Numbered from the stretch's first letter, positions 40,399 to 50,437 are shown. The stretch: 54,073 nt of DNA from an uncultured Muribaculaceae bacterium (GCA_910579845.1 CAJTWL010000015.1:1-54073); one strand, 5' to 3'. Translations and numbers: made by a program. The notes: generated by a model not told the origin, from the sequence alone.

Positions 40399-43300
40399 TT
40401 ATTCCTTGCCACAAAGTTGCTTAAGCTTACAGTAGGTACAATTCCCCGAATTATCCGTCGGCTCGAACATCTTGTCCGGGTCGAATATATCCGTCAACAT
40501 TGTATCAAGCCGATCTATAAACTCTCCGTTAATCATTTTATGACCTGTCAAAACATCACCCTTCTCCCCGATTGTCGGAAATGATTCGCCGGTTTTCAGA
40601 AGGCTTTCCACCTGATATATCACCACCCTTATATTTTCATCCTTGCCTAAGTCAAGATTCATCAGATTGGCATACAACATAAGTTGGAACAAATTCTTGG
40701 CCTTATAGTTGCCGTTGAAGATATCCTCAAATTCCTTAGCCTCCACATCCGAGTCTCCTGTCTTGTAATCCACAATGCGCCATTGCTCGTTCAAGGTACC
40801 GGAGGCTATGACATCAAGACGGTCGATCGCATATTTCATATTTACCCTCTTTCCGGGCGCGTACTCATACATATACAACCCTTCCATTTCGCCACCGGCA
40901 AGTTCAAACGGAGCCAATGTCCGATCATATCTCAATATATCCATAACCTGTTGTTCAAGGTGGTACGCTGTCATACCCACACTTCCGGACAGATCATATT
41001 CAGGTTCGCTGCCCTCTCTGAATCTATAGAACTCCCGATATACAGCTTTCCGTACAGCTTCTTTCACTTTTGACGGATTTTCAAGCAATCCGTCAATAAA
41101 TCCATCTGTTATCCTGAGCCGGTTCTCAAGGAATATACCCCTTTCCGATTTCGGAAAATAAAGATGAAGCATAGCTTCATGCACGATTTTTCCCTGTGTT
41201 ATCGCATCCATAAAAACTGTAGACTCCACATCAGTCTTGAGTCCAGCGATAACCTCATAATAAAATTTCACCTGACATTCACCATATTTCTTCAATGCCG
41301 AAGCTGACAGATTAAATCCCGAACCCTCTCTTGCAAACTCGTATATTCTCGTCATTATATCGGGAGTTTTTTTAACAGGACGAGCTGTTTGTCTGGAGTT
41401 GGAAAGAAGAAATCTGTATTTTCTCTCATGCAATCTATCCTTTGCAAACAGATAACGCAATTGCATTATATAACGGGACTCACCTCCGCTACGCATCCCC
41501 TCTCCACAACGGGCGTCATATACCAAACTTACACTTTTGGCTCTCGAAATCATGCGATAGAAATAATATGCAAACAGTCGTTCCTGATAATTGGCACTCG
41601 GAAGTCCGTAACCATGCCTCAAAGCTTCCGGTATGAATGTGGCATGGCGTGATTTACGCGGCATTATCCTATCGTTCATCGAAAGCACTATGAGATGCTC
41701 GAAATCCAACACACGCGTCTCAAGAAGACCCATTACCTGCAGACCTTCGAGAGGCTTTCCCTCGAAGGGAATCTTCTCGCCGGACAAAATTCGGTCCGCC
41801 ATATAGAAAACACCTGCAAATCCAAGTTTTATATTATGTTCTTCGGCAGAATACTTAAGACTACGCAAACCATCGCGGTAGCGTGCAATATGCAGATGGT
41901 CTATCTTGGATTTGACAATTCCATAGTTCCCTGCCGACAGCGCGGCATCCACACATACCAGAAGATTATCGAGATATGCGATAACCCCTTCGGTATCATC
42001 TGAAAAATCCTTTATATTGAGAAATTCCAAAGCCTCGCCACCCTCTTTACGGAGTTCGGAATAACTTACAGTGATCTTATGCCCTTTATCCAGATAGCCG
42101 TTAAGGTGCGCGATATTATCGCTGCCAACAAGGTAATGGCTGAAAGGATGAGAAAGAATCAAGCGTACATCGTCTCCATAAAAAAGAGTATCGCCGGAGA
42201 TGTTTCTTCTCGTTCTTAGATGAAGCCTGCGAAGGTGATGCATGAATGTAGCCGTAGAAGTCAGTTTCAACGAATAACCCATAGTCAGATTAATCTTATC
42301 AATATTTTCAGGCAAGGCATGGAGCAATGGCATAAGAAGATTCTCATCCGGAAGTACTACGGCGACTTTTGCAGACTCGAAATCCGCTTTGCCTACTGAA
42401 TCAAGCAGGTTCTTCACAAGCTCTCCGCCAATCTTTGTCTGAGCGGAATTTGATGGAGAAGCAATTATATCAATCATGTGAGGCATAGCTGTTGTCTCAC
42501 ATTCTTCCATATATTTTTTTGTCCAATCTGGAGATGGGAAGTTTTTCCGATTGAGACGCAAGAATACCGATGCATCACTTAATTCCGAATTAAGCACAGG
42601 ACCGGTAAAATCCCAATAGAAATCAACATACGGTTCCCCATCCCTGAATAATTTGCGCAGTTCCTCAAAAATCAATGCCTCTGAAGTTGACAGGGCATTG
42701 AATCCGACCATCACTACCTTTTTCCAACGCAACACGCTTTCTCCCTCTTCACGCAACCTGTTCAGAGCTATACGGTACGTACCGCCTGATGTAGCAAGTC
42801 CCTGCTTAGCAAGACTTTCATCCAATGCATGATAAAGAGGTGCCAGCAATTCCCATAATTGCAGAAAGCGCGTTTTTATTTTCGATTCCGAATTCTTAGG
42901 ATCCAGATTCCTCCAGAAACGGTGCACGTCTTTCCGGTTAGGTGTGAAACCAAAATAACGCTCAAGAATCTTTATCTGCTCATCTGAAAGAAAATTAGAA
43001 GCTATGTCTTTATAATCCTTTACATTCTTGAATACGGCATCAGGATCCACCATATACTGGTCAACCTCACTGAAATCAGAAAGCACAATCTCTCCCCATC
43101 CACGAAATGCATCGAAATCAAGAATCTCGGAGACACTGTCTTTATCTGATTTGTTATTAAGTTTCCTATATATATTGAACAGTCGAAACAACAGATCAAT
43201 CCGTGAAGCAGTGTCTCTTTGTGAAACAGCTTCAACAAAATCGGTAATTGTAATTATCTCGGGACCCAGCAGCGGACGGCCGTCAATAAAACGCGACAGG

Positions 43301-43461
43301 CTTCGGAGAAAGAATGTCCCGGAACGTTTATTTGGAAATACAAAGCAGAATTCGCTAAGATCGTCGTATCTCTCTACATATCCCTTTGCCACCGCATCAA
43401 GGAAAGTCAATCCTACTGTCCTGGGCAACGCAGCCACATTCATGTCTTTGAGTTGATCCAT
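40399..43461 (-). CDS. AddB-like PD-(D/E)XK nuclease/inactivated helicase with Fe-S cysteines
   Basis: 1,020 residues. The C-terminal third carries a RecB-type nuclease: His761 in GKIVHEAML and Asp898-Tyr-Lys900 in WRIVDYKTG. Four cysteines, Cys729 (GECQVKFYYE) and Cys1008, Cys1011, Cys1017 (CTYCKLKQLC), match the AddB iron-sulfur staple that closes the nuclease domain. The N-terminal part (FVFPNKRSGTFFLRSL near 43-58) is a degenerate helicase lacking a proper Walker A motif, as in AddB. Partner AddA helicase-nuclease, usually adjacent in Bacteroides, is not in this window on either side. Role: repair of double-strand breaks and phage defence by inference from AddAB. Cotranscribed after the sulfatase-like gene (33 bp gap). 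Confidence 0.88.
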   Translation of the reverse strand: MDQLKDMNVAALPRTVGLTFLDAVAKGYVERYDDLSEFCFVFPNKRSGTFFLRSLSRFIDGRPLLGPEIITITDFVEAVSQRDTASRIDLLFRLFNIYRKLNNKSDKDSVSEILDFDAFRGWGEIVLSDFSEVDQYMVDPDAVFKNVKDYKDIASNFLSDEQIKILERYFGFTPNRKDVHRFWRNLDPKNSESKIKTRFLQLWELLAPLYHALDESLAKQGLATSGGTYRIALNRLREEGESVLRWKKVVMVGFNALSTSEALIFEELRKLFRDGEPYVDFYWDFTGPVLNSELSDASVFLRLNRKNFPSPDWTKKYMEECETTAMPHMIDIIASPSNSAQTKIGGELVKNLLDSVGKADFESAKVAVVLPDENLLMPLLHALPENIDKINLTMGYSLKLTSTATFMHHLRRLHLRTRRNISGDTLFYGDDVRLILSHPFSHYLVGSDNIAHLNGYLDKGHKITVSYSELRKEGGEALEFLNIKDFSDDTEGVIAYLDNLLVCVDAALSAGNYGIVKSKIDHLHIARYRDGLRSLKYSAEEHNIKLGFAGVFYMADRILSGEKIPFEGKPLEGLQVMGLLETRVLDFEHLIVLSMNDRIMPRKSRHATFIPEALRHGYGLPSANYQERLFAYYFYRMISRAKSVSLVYDARCGEGMRSGGESRYIMQLRYLFAKDRLHERKYRFLLSNSRQTARPVKKTPDIMTRIYEFAREGSGFNLSASALKKYGECQVKFYYEVIAGLKTDVESTVFMDAITQGKIVHEAMLHLYFPKSERGIFLENRLRITDGFIDGLLENPSKVKEAVRKAVYREFYRFREGSEPEYDLSGSVGMTAYHLEQQVMDILRYDRTLAPFELAGGEMEGLYMYEYAPGKRVNMKYAIDRLDVIASGTLNEQWRIVDYKTGDSDVEAKEFEDIFNGNYKAKNLFQLMLYANLMNLDLGKDENIRVVIYQVESLLKTGESFPTIGEKGDVLTGHKMINGEFIDRLDTMLTDIFDPDKMFEPTDNSGNCTYCKLKQLCGKE

Positions 43462-43494
43462 ATTCCGTTAATACATTTATCACTATAAAAAACG

Positions 43495-45312
43495 TCACCA
43501 GCTGAAGAAATTGCACCGCAAAAGTGAATCCGAGACCTGCCATGCTCTTTTCTGACGAAGGATATCACTATTGAAACCACTCCCTCTTACAGCACCCTTA
43601 CCTGATACAGACGTTGTAAGCGACGTATCGAGAAGCGAGCGGTCCAGACCATGATAACCACTGTCTCCCGCACCCATGATATGCAATATCGTCGGAAAAA
43701 CATTGACTTGTCCTGCCGGAACTGTTATACTTTTTGTAATTCCTGTATTGACAGAAATAAATGCCATCGGAAGCTGATCCTGCCGGTCCGTGTCTCCATG
43801 CATTTTGTCAGGTGTCGTAGCCAAACCCTGAGAATGGTCAGATACAATAAACACCACCGAAGAATCAAGAAGATCACGCTTCTTCAGGTTTGCAAAGAAC
43901 TTCTTTATCTCGCCATCGGTATAATGTGTAATATTAAGATAATTACGTTCATTATTCGCCAAGTCCGCCTTATCAAGCCATTTTTCCATACGCACCCCCT
44001 TATTGACAAAGGGGACGTGCATCGAGAAGGTGACAAATTCTATTATAAAAGGCTGATGTATAGTATCCAATACCGCATTGGAAAAATCGAACATCGCCGC
44101 ATCCAAACCCTTCACATCAACCGAATCCTTATAATCAAGTGAAGTAAAAATTTTCTTGAATCCATATTTCCCATATGCTTCATACTGATTCCACGTGGTT
44201 CCTGAATCGCCGAAAACAGCAACAGACGACTTGCATTTCAACATTTCCGGCAATCTCGGAAATATCAGGTCATCACCGAGTGTAAAAAGCGCAACACCCT
44301 TCGACAAAGGCAACAGACCGGTATTGACAAGCTGCTGTCCGTCGTTGGAACATCCGTCCTTGACCTGAGGGATGATATCAAGAGCGGAAACAGTACCTTC
44401 CGAATTGACAAGCGTATTTAAGAACGGCGTTATTTCGTATCCGTTGACCTTTCTGTTTATTACATCTGAATTTAATGACTCCACAAGAATGATTATCACA
44501 TTCTTCCCGACATTCTTCTCAAACTCCTTTATATGAGGAAATTCAGGAATCTCTTCAAGGAATCTCTTCAATCTCCGTGACTCAATCCCGGTAGGAACAA
44601 ATGTATGTGAAGATGACAAGTCAGTATAAATATTATTCAACGCATTTATGAAATACAGACATAGACCTCTTGATTGAAATATATATATGGAACATTCATC
44701 CTTTATGTCAGAAAAATTCCTTTTTAAATTACCCGTGACCGTCTGAGGTTCAACGCCCGACTGGATATTCCATCGTGTCTGTGTAACAGCAAACGCAAAT
44801 TGTGAAATTAAAAAAAGAGAAACCGACACTGCCACCATTATAAGACGTCGGCGAAGCACTCTTTTATTAACGTCTTTCGGATAGTTGAAGCATATAAAAT
44901 ATAATGCAGTCAGCGCTACAGGCAACAAAATATAAACGACATCAGTAACTGAGATGAGTGCCTTTACAGAAGCCGCTGTCTCAATATTCAGATTTCCGGC
45001 CAATCTATAAAATTCCGGTATAATAAGCTCATGCCAAAAACGAAAATACCAGGTATTTAATACAAAGAATAGAGATAAGAACCATATTATCACAAGTGAT
45101 ACCCAAGCGAACCGTTTAGGAAGGATCCAATACAAAATAAGAAACATTGAACAATCGCCTATTCCCTTGAATAACGTAACTATCCATTTATTGCCCATTC
45201 CTCCTATAGACATCGTAAAACATAACCATTCTACCAGAAGACATACAAATGCTATCATGTAAAATCTCAGAAACTGGGATTTGCAATATAATTTTATGTT
45301 TTTTTTGGTCAT
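43495..45312 (-). CDS. LTA-synthase-like membrane phosphatase/sulfatase family protein
   Basis: 605 residues. Five N-terminal membrane helices (about 15-200) are followed by an extracytoplasmic alkaline-phosphatase-fold domain (about 265-560). Visible motifs are the metal-binding NVIIILVESLNSD, the region SNDGQQLVNTGLLPL around the expected nucleophile, TFSMHVPF, and FIVSDHSQGL for the second metal site. The family includes lipoteichoic-acid synthases, phosphoglycerol transferases (MdoB) and phosphoethanolamine transferases. In a Gram-negative bacterium, transfer of a phospho-group to a surface glycan or lipid A is the likeliest role, but the donor and acceptor are unknown. It is divergent from the GT2 gene at 45428 and just upstream of the AddB-like gene. 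Confidence 0.85.
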   Translation of the reverse strand: MTKKNIKLYCKSQFLRFYMIAFVCLLVEWLCFTMSIGGMGNKWIVTLFKGIGDCSMFLILYWILPKRFAWVSLVIIWFLSLFFVLNTWYFRFWHELIIPEFYRLAGNLNIETAASVKALISVTDVVYILLPVALTALYFICFNYPKDVNKRVLRRRLIMVAVSVSLFLISQFAFAVTQTRWNIQSGVEPQTVTGNLKRNFSDIKDECSIYIFQSRGLCLYFINALNNIYTDLSSSHTFVPTGIESRRLKRFLEEIPEFPHIKEFEKNVGKNVIIILVESLNSDVINRKVNGYEITPFLNTLVNSEGTVSALDIIPQVKDGCSNDGQQLVNTGLLPLSKGVALFTLGDDLIFPRLPEMLKCKSSVAVFGDSGTTWNQYEAYGKYGFKKIFTSLDYKDSVDVKGLDAAMFDFSNAVLDTIHQPFIIEFVTFSMHVPFVNKGVRMEKWLDKADLANNERNYLNITHYTDGEIKKFFANLKKRDLLDSSVVFIVSDHSQGLATTPDKMHGDTDRQDQLPMAFISVNTGITKSITVPAGQVNVFPTILHIMGAGDSGYHGLDRSLLDTSLTTSVSGKGAVRGSGFNSDILRQKRAWQVSDSLLRCNFFSW

Positions 45313-45360
45313 GTTTATTCGGCAGTCATTTCAATCGGATATCCCGGCAACACCATATTT

Positions 45361-45384
45361 AAGAAACTGTTTAAACAGTTTCTT
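45361..45384. repeat. Perfect 24-bp palindrome, possible collapsed family A element
   Basis: AAGAAACTGTTT followed by its exact complement AAACAGTTTCTT. The arm AGAAACTGTTTAAA is identical to the start of the terminal repeat of element A5, so this looks like two element ends joined with the whole interior lost. It lies in the divergent gap between the LTA-synthase-like and GT2 genes and could also serve as operator or hairpin. Confidence 0.7.
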
Positions 45385-45427
45385 ATCAAAATTAATAAAT
45401 TATCACTATTCAATAAGGTAAGTAATA

Positions 45428-46267
45428 ATGAAAAATAACTATTTTTGTCTTATGAACCGATCCACACCTATATTACAGGTACTGATCTGCACTTTCGGAA
45501 ACGACGGCATTTCCAAAGTTGCCGAGGGAATCCATCCTGAAATCGCAGGCGTGGAATATCTTGTCAGCTGGCAATCCTGCGCAGAAAATCCCACAATTCC
45601 GCAAGAGTTGGACAGGCATGATTTCAAGATCATTATAAGCAATACAAAAGGATTGTCAAGAAACAGGAATATCGCCCTCGATGCGGCTACAGCCAAATAC
45701 TGCCTTATATCCGATGATGACGTTGATTATGATGCAGACGGATTGCAAAAAGTAATCGATGTACTCGAAAATAACAGGGATATCTGCATTGCAACTTTTA
45801 AATATAGCGGAAAAGACATAAAAGTATATCCCGACTACATTTTTGATTTGAATAAACCACCGAAAAACTATTCACTAAGTTCCATTGAGATAGCATTCAG
45901 ACGGGAACCAGTCATAAAGTCAGGCATTCGATTTGACGAACGATATGGCGTAGGAGCCGAATTCATAGCAGGAGAGGAGAATCTCTGGATACACTATCTA
46001 TTAAAGAACGGGCTTACAGGACGTTTCTTCCCCATTAATATCGCATTCCATAATGGTGAATCAACCGGTTCAAGACTTGCGTCAGATCCGAAACTTATAG
46101 AATGTAAAGGAGCTGTTTTCACGCATCTGTATCCGGGAACATGGATTCTGCGTATGATAAGACACGCTTTGAGATGCCGTAAAACCGGTTGGAAACTCGG
46201 AAAGATGAGCTACTGTCGATTCTGGATATCCGGCGCTTTAAAAGCCAAGAAATGCACAAATTGCTGA
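45428..46267 (+). CDS. Family 2 glycosyltransferase
   Basis: 279 residues; an internal ATG eight codons in (45452, MNRSTPILQVLICTFG) is an equally good start. GT-A fold: beta-strand LQVLICTFGND, the nucleotide-binding segment with GLSRNRNIAL near 75-85, and the DDD metal motif SDDDVDYDADG near 95. GEENLWIHYLLKNG near 180 is the acceptor-side acidic motif. It transfers a sugar from a nucleotide donor to an envelope glycan by inference. It is followed after 4 bp by the DUF6056 gene and forms a two-gene operon with it. Confidence 0.88.
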   Translation: MKNNYFCLMNRSTPILQVLICTFGNDGISKVAEGIHPEIAGVEYLVSWQSCAENPTIPQELDRHDFKIIISNTKGLSRNRNIALDAATAKYCLISDDDVDYDADGLQKVIDVLENNRDICIATFKYSGKDIKVYPDYIFDLNKPPKNYSLSSIEIAFRREPVIKSGIRFDERYGVGAEFIAGEENLWIHYLLKNGLTGRFFPINIAFHNGESTGSRLASDPKLIECKGAVFTHLYPGTWILRMIRHALRCRKTGWKLGKMSYCRFWISGALKAKKCTNC

Positions 46268-46271
46268 AACA

Positions 46272-47759
46272 ATGAATTACAAAATATTTAACAGTATTCT
46301 ACAGCGTCTGCCATGGATTCTCATTGTATTCATTGGAATAGTATATATTTTCTGCACTTACTGCATCATCCCGTTAGGAGATGACCTGGGATTTATAAAT
46401 AGTTTCCGCTCTCAAAACGATTGCTGGTACGCTTTGCCACGGGCTATTTACCGCCATTGGATCTGGAATAATGCCAGATTTGCCGACATACTGGGATTCT
46501 GGGAAAAACCGATATGGTTGAAAGCCGTCTGCAACGGAGCTATGGTCGCACTGTTCTTCTATCTGTGTGTAAAGGCATCACATATGTCAAAGCCTAAAAG
46601 TTCCTTCCCTGCCACCATTCTTATATTCCTGCTTGTGACGGTAATGCGCTGGGACGCCATATGGATGGAATATATGACCTTCTACAATTACATATGGAGC
46701 AGCGCTTTTATTCTTTTGGCTGTAAATGTCATAACATCAAGAGCTAAAAAATCGAACGTATTGCTTGATATACTTTTAGTCCCTTTCAGCTTCATTGCCG
46801 GTGCCATGCACGAGGCCTGCGGATTCCCTGCCGCCTTGGGAATGGCAACGATGTGTGTTACCACTCCTCTATATAAAAACAGCCCTACACTTCGACGATT
46901 GTCGGTAATTGCGCTTATCTGCGGAGGAATATATACTTTGACATCCCCGGCTTCTTTTCACAGAGTGGGAACCATGATGCAACCCGAGAATCCCTTGATA
47001 ATGACACTGGATTCAGCCTTGTTTCCGATTGTTCTTATAATCTGTATTCCTCTGTTATATATCTACAAGAAAGATTTATTTTTCTCTCTGATCCATTCAA
47101 AATGGATATTCTTTGCCACAGCCTCGATTATATCTTTAGCGTTTATGTATCTCAGCCGGTTCGGAGGCAGAACAGGATGGTTTGCGCAGATGTATGCATT
47201 GATAGCATTGTTTATTCTGCTTTCAAAATCAGATTTAAAAATAAATCGGAAAGCGACGGTCATAATGTCAATAGTAATCGGCATTGTATTAATGTTCCAC
47301 CTGAGCGCCATGGCTGTTTATCAGTTTCGGCTTAACATGGAAACCGGAGAAGTCATATCCCTATACAAAAATGCCGAAGACGGAATTGTTTTCTATGATT
47401 ATACGCAAGACACCGAGCTCCCTTGGTATCTTATGCACAAGAATCACGGTGTGCCCGACGATGATGATACATATTATCGATACCGGATGAAAATCCATTA
47501 CAGTAATGGGAAACAACTGGCAATTCTCCCCACTGCATTTTATCCTATTCCTGATTCGATTCCCGAACCCGTAATCCACAAGGGATATATTCTGTCTGAA
47601 AAGCTAATCTGGGATACATACGGAGACACCATTGTGGATCAATTCCCCCGCACATTCTCAAGAATAAACGGGGAGGAATACGTTGTAAATGATTTTCAAT
47701 ACAAGAACAGGAAATTATATCTTCTTTCAAAAGTGGATCGGGACCGGGGCGAGAAATAA
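46272..47759 (+). CDS. DUF6056-family polytopic membrane protein 1
   Basis: 495 residues with about ten hydrophobic helices between residues 10 and 360, then a soluble C-terminal domain (about 370-495) rich in aromatic residues. The first extracytoplasmic loop has the family-typical LGDDLGF near 37 and RWIWNNARFADIL near 65, similar in position to the acidic loop of GT-C glycosyltransferases. DUF6056 members are regarded as GT-C-like (Gtr/PMT-like) membrane enzymes; this is inference from topology. The second copy, at 47830, has the same layout with conserved NxxGR-F type loops (RNARFAD here, STGRFFAH there). It starts 4 bp after the GT2 gene. Confidence 0.8.
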   Translation: MNYKIFNSILQRLPWILIVFIGIVYIFCTYCIIPLGDDLGFINSFRSQNDCWYALPRAIYRHWIWNNARFADILGFWEKPIWLKAVCNGAMVALFFYLCVKASHMSKPKSSFPATILIFLLVTVMRWDAIWMEYMTFYNYIWSSAFILLAVNVITSRAKKSNVLLDILLVPFSFIAGAMHEACGFPAALGMATMCVTTPLYKNSPTLRRLSVIALICGGIYTLTSPASFHRVGTMMQPENPLIMTLDSALFPIVLIICIPLLYIYKKDLFFSLIHSKWIFFATASIISLAFMYLSRFGGRTGWFAQMYALIALFILLSKSDLKINRKATVIMSIVIGIVLMFHLSAMAVYQFRLNMETGEVISLYKNAEDGIVFYDYTQDTELPWYLMHKNHGVPDDDDTYYRYRMKIHYSNGKQLAILPTAFYPIPDSIPEPVIHKGYILSEKLIWDTYGDTIVDQFPRTFSRINGEEYVVNDFQYKNRKLYLLSKVDRDRGEK

Positions 47760-47829
47760 GACCACAAATCCACTGATTTTAGACCCTTATCTTTTCAACA
47801 AAACATTTCTTTGTGGGGGAGGTATTATT

Positions 47830-49407
47830 TTACTTTGATTCTGGAAGAACCATTTTTACATCCGAATGTAAAAACGGTCTTTCATTGATATATAATGCGG
47901 TCCGCCACAAGTCAGTACTGTCAAAAACCGAATAATGATCATTCCAATCCATTGGACGTGGTGTCATTTTACGATCAAGCATCCCCGGCAGAATTGTCTT
48001 TTCTATTACAAAATCAGCCGGCCGTTTTCTTGATTGAATCATCAGCCATGCCTGATCCGACAGCCTGACAAGCCGATTAGTATCCATATCAAGATCCATA
48101 TGTGTCATACTCTCCGGACGGATTGCGATGTTAGGCTTATATGGATCAACAGCCCGTTCCTGCATCATATAAGGATGTGGTCTGACAATAAATTCCCTCG
48201 CCTGTTTGAGAAATATACCATCCGGTAAAACAACAATACCATCTTCCGACTCATGATAAAGCCTCTCGATCATACGATTCTTATTATTAAGAACAGTAAT
48301 TGAATGATACCTTATCATTCCGGTTACAAACAACAGACCAATAGATAAAAAAGCAATCCATGCTTTTTCTCCTATTTTTCTCAGATTCAACAACGCAAAA
48401 ACCAGGACGAAAGAATTTGCACAGGTAAGCATCCTCGAACCTGAACCCATACCTAACGAGATACTGAATACATAGTTTATCAGAATTACACTGATTAAAA
48501 AGGGAGAATTGTATATTATACTAAATTTTGCATTACCCTCTTTATTCCCTGTATACAGATATGTTACAAACCAGATTACAGGAATCAGTAATGACGGCAA
48601 TAACCTTTCCATAACGTGAAGCGCCGAAAAGGCTCCACCCTCTCCAAGCCGATGGAAGTTTCCCGGAGCAAATATCACAAATATAGCACCTATTCCGTAA
48701 CTTATAGCCATCAGATATTGACATAACGACATTTTAAATCGCCGTGCGACCGCATAAATCAGTATGGCACCACCAATAGGCACCGAAAATGACTCGTTTG
48801 CCTGACCACCGAGAAAGCTGAACAGAATGAGCAAGCCCAAGCCCCAAACCCTGAATTTCTTATTACAGTTTTTCAAGAAGAAATATATCCAACCCATATT
48901 CAACAAACCCATCCATACATAATTGATCTGATGAGGCGGCTCAAAAGGGAAAGACTGTTCGGCAAAATCATTTATCGGGAAAAACAAAAGAAAAGTCAGC
49001 AAGGATGCAAAACTCATTAAAGTGAAACCGGCTTTTCTGACATTTGCCAGTTTAAGAAGCATCAGCACATAACCTCCCCAGACAATTGAATTGCATATTG
49101 CAAATCCTGTTTTACCTATGAACGCACAAAAGAGCTGAACTATAAAATGAGCAAAGAATCTACCGGTAGAGTTATGCCAGTGATTGCACATTGAAAACCA
49201 GATATCTCCTACATTATTTAACGGGATTGATGAAAAATCCTCATTCTCCAAAGGTACGAAATATTGAAACGCCACCGCATCACCCTGCCAATGCATATGC
49301 AAGGAAAGAATCAGAACAACTGCCATAAGAACCGCAAGCGGAATATACGGCATTATGACTGCGGCATTGCTTAATATGTTTTGCGGCCGGCAATGATCAT
49401 TCTGCAT
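47830..49407 (-). CDS. DUF6056-family polytopic membrane protein 2 (GtrC-like)
   Basis: 525 residues from the ATG at 49407. The frame is open to 49449, but the shorter start overlaps the GtrB-like gene by 11 bases rather than 53. About eleven hydrophobic helices span residues 20-360; the first loop contains WHNSTGRFFAHF. A soluble C-terminal domain of about 130 residues follows. Placed directly behind a GtrB-like bactoprenol glucosyltransferase, it is in the position of a Gtr-type glucosyltransferase that takes the sugar from bactoprenol-phosphate on the outer face of the membrane. That role is inference from context. It is convergent with the first DUF6056 gene. Confidence 0.8.
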   Translation of the reverse strand: MQNDHCRPQNILSNAAVIMPYIPLAVLMAVVLILSLHMHWQGDAVAFQYFVPLENEDFSSIPLNNVGDIWFSMCNHWHNSTGRFFAHFIVQLFCAFIGKTGFAICNSIVWGGYVLMLLKLANVRKAGFTLMSFASLLTFLLFFPINDFAEQSFPFEPPHQINYVWMGLLNMGWIYFFLKNCNKKFRVWGLGLLILFSFLGGQANESFSVPIGGAILIYAVARRFKMSLCQYLMAISYGIGAIFVIFAPGNFHRLGEGGAFSALHVMERLLPSLLIPVIWFVTYLYTGNKEGNAKFSIIYNSPFLISVILINYVFSISLGMGSGSRMLTCANSFVLVFALLNLRKIGEKAWIAFLSIGLLFVTGMIRYHSITVLNNKNRMIERLYHESEDGIVVLPDGIFLKQAREFIVRPHPYMMQERAVDPYKPNIAIRPESMTHMDLDMDTNRLVRLSDQAWLMIQSRKRPADFVIEKTILPGMLDRKMTPRPMDWNDHYSVFDSTDLWRTALYINERPFLHSDVKMVLPESK

Positions 49408-50437
49408 CTTCCGACCATGCCCTCCTGCAATTATATTGTTCCACGACATATGGCGGACGACCTTTGGTTTCGTTGAATATCCTTCCTACATACTCGCCTA
49501 TTATCCCAAGTGCAAGGAGCTGCATACCGCCTAAAAAGAGGATAACACAGATAAGAGTAGGAAATCCGCTTACCTCCTCGCCCCATATCAAAGTCTTCAT
49601 AAACATGAATACCAGATATATGAAGGCCAGCAATGAAACCAGCAGACCTGCGACAATGGAAATTCTAAGCGGAGCGGTCGTATAGCTGGTTATGCCTTCC
49701 ACGGCGAGATTCAAAAGTTTCCGGAAAGTATAATTGGATTTGCCGGCCATCCGGTCACCACGATCGAATGACACCTCTTTTTTACGGAATCCGATCCAAC
49801 AGTACAGACCCTTTGTATAACGCTGGGTCTCACGAAGCTGACGCAACGCATCTACCGCCTTCCGGTCAAGCAGACGAAAATCACCGACATTAGGCAGAAT
49901 ATCCGTATTGCTCATCTTTTTAAGCATCCGGTAAAAAGCAAGAGACATTTTTTTTCTGAGCCAACTCTCCTGTCCTCTGCTTATCCGTTTTCCATAAACA
50001 TCATCATACCCCTTTATCCACCAGAATATCATCTCAGGAATGGCATCTATCGGATCCTGAAAATCAGCGTCCATCATCACCACAGCATCTCCATTGGAAA
50101 AATCCATACCGGCAAGCATCGCGTTCTCCTTGCCGAAGTTTCGCGACAAAGTCAATATATTGACACGATTGTCGGCTTTTCGAAGATCATCAAGTATAAC
50201 GGCAGTCCTATCCATGCTGCCATCATCCACAAACAGAAATTCAAAATCAAAACCGTTCATTTCAATCATCCTTTCCGCCTCCGGATATCTGACATCCACC
50301 AAATAAGAAGAATGTGAGAACTCATCCAACGCCTTGTAGAGATCACGTACATTCGCCTCTTCATTATGGCATGGAACCATAATGGTTATCAAGGGCTTTC
50401 CATCCTTCTTCTCGTGTATATTCTCTACAATTGCCAT
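49397..50437 (-). CDS. GtrB/DPM-like polyprenyl-phosphate glycosyltransferase
   Basis: 346 residues. GT2 catalytic domain (about 15-240): TIMVPCHNEEANVRDLY near 19-35, FEFLFVDDGSMDRT near 68, then VVMMDADFQDPIDAIPEM with the DAD metal motif near 125. Two membrane helices (about 258-280 and 292-315) follow a typical amphipathic region, as in GtrB (Synechocystis) and ArnC. These enzymes load a sugar from a nucleotide donor onto undecaprenyl phosphate at the cytoplasmic face. The downstream DUF6056 gene overlaps its stop and would be the partner transferase. Upstream lies element A4, with no clear promoter between. Confidence 0.93.
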   Translation of the reverse strand: MAIVENIHEKKDGKPLITIMVPCHNEEANVRDLYKALDEFSHSSYLVDVRYPEAERMIEMNGFDFEFLFVDDGSMDRTAVILDDLRKADNRVNILTLSRNFGKENAMLAGMDFSNGDAVVMMDADFQDPIDAIPEMIFWWIKGYDDVYGKRISRGQESWLRKKMSLAFYRMLKKMSNTDILPNVGDFRLLDRKAVDALRQLRETQRYTKGLYCWIGFRKKEVSFDRGDRMAGKSNYTFRKLLNLAVEGITSYTTAPLRISIVAGLLVSLLAFIYLVFMFMKTLIWGEEVSGFPTLICVILFLGGMQLLALGIIGEYVGRIFNETKGRPPYVVEQYNCRRAWSEDAE

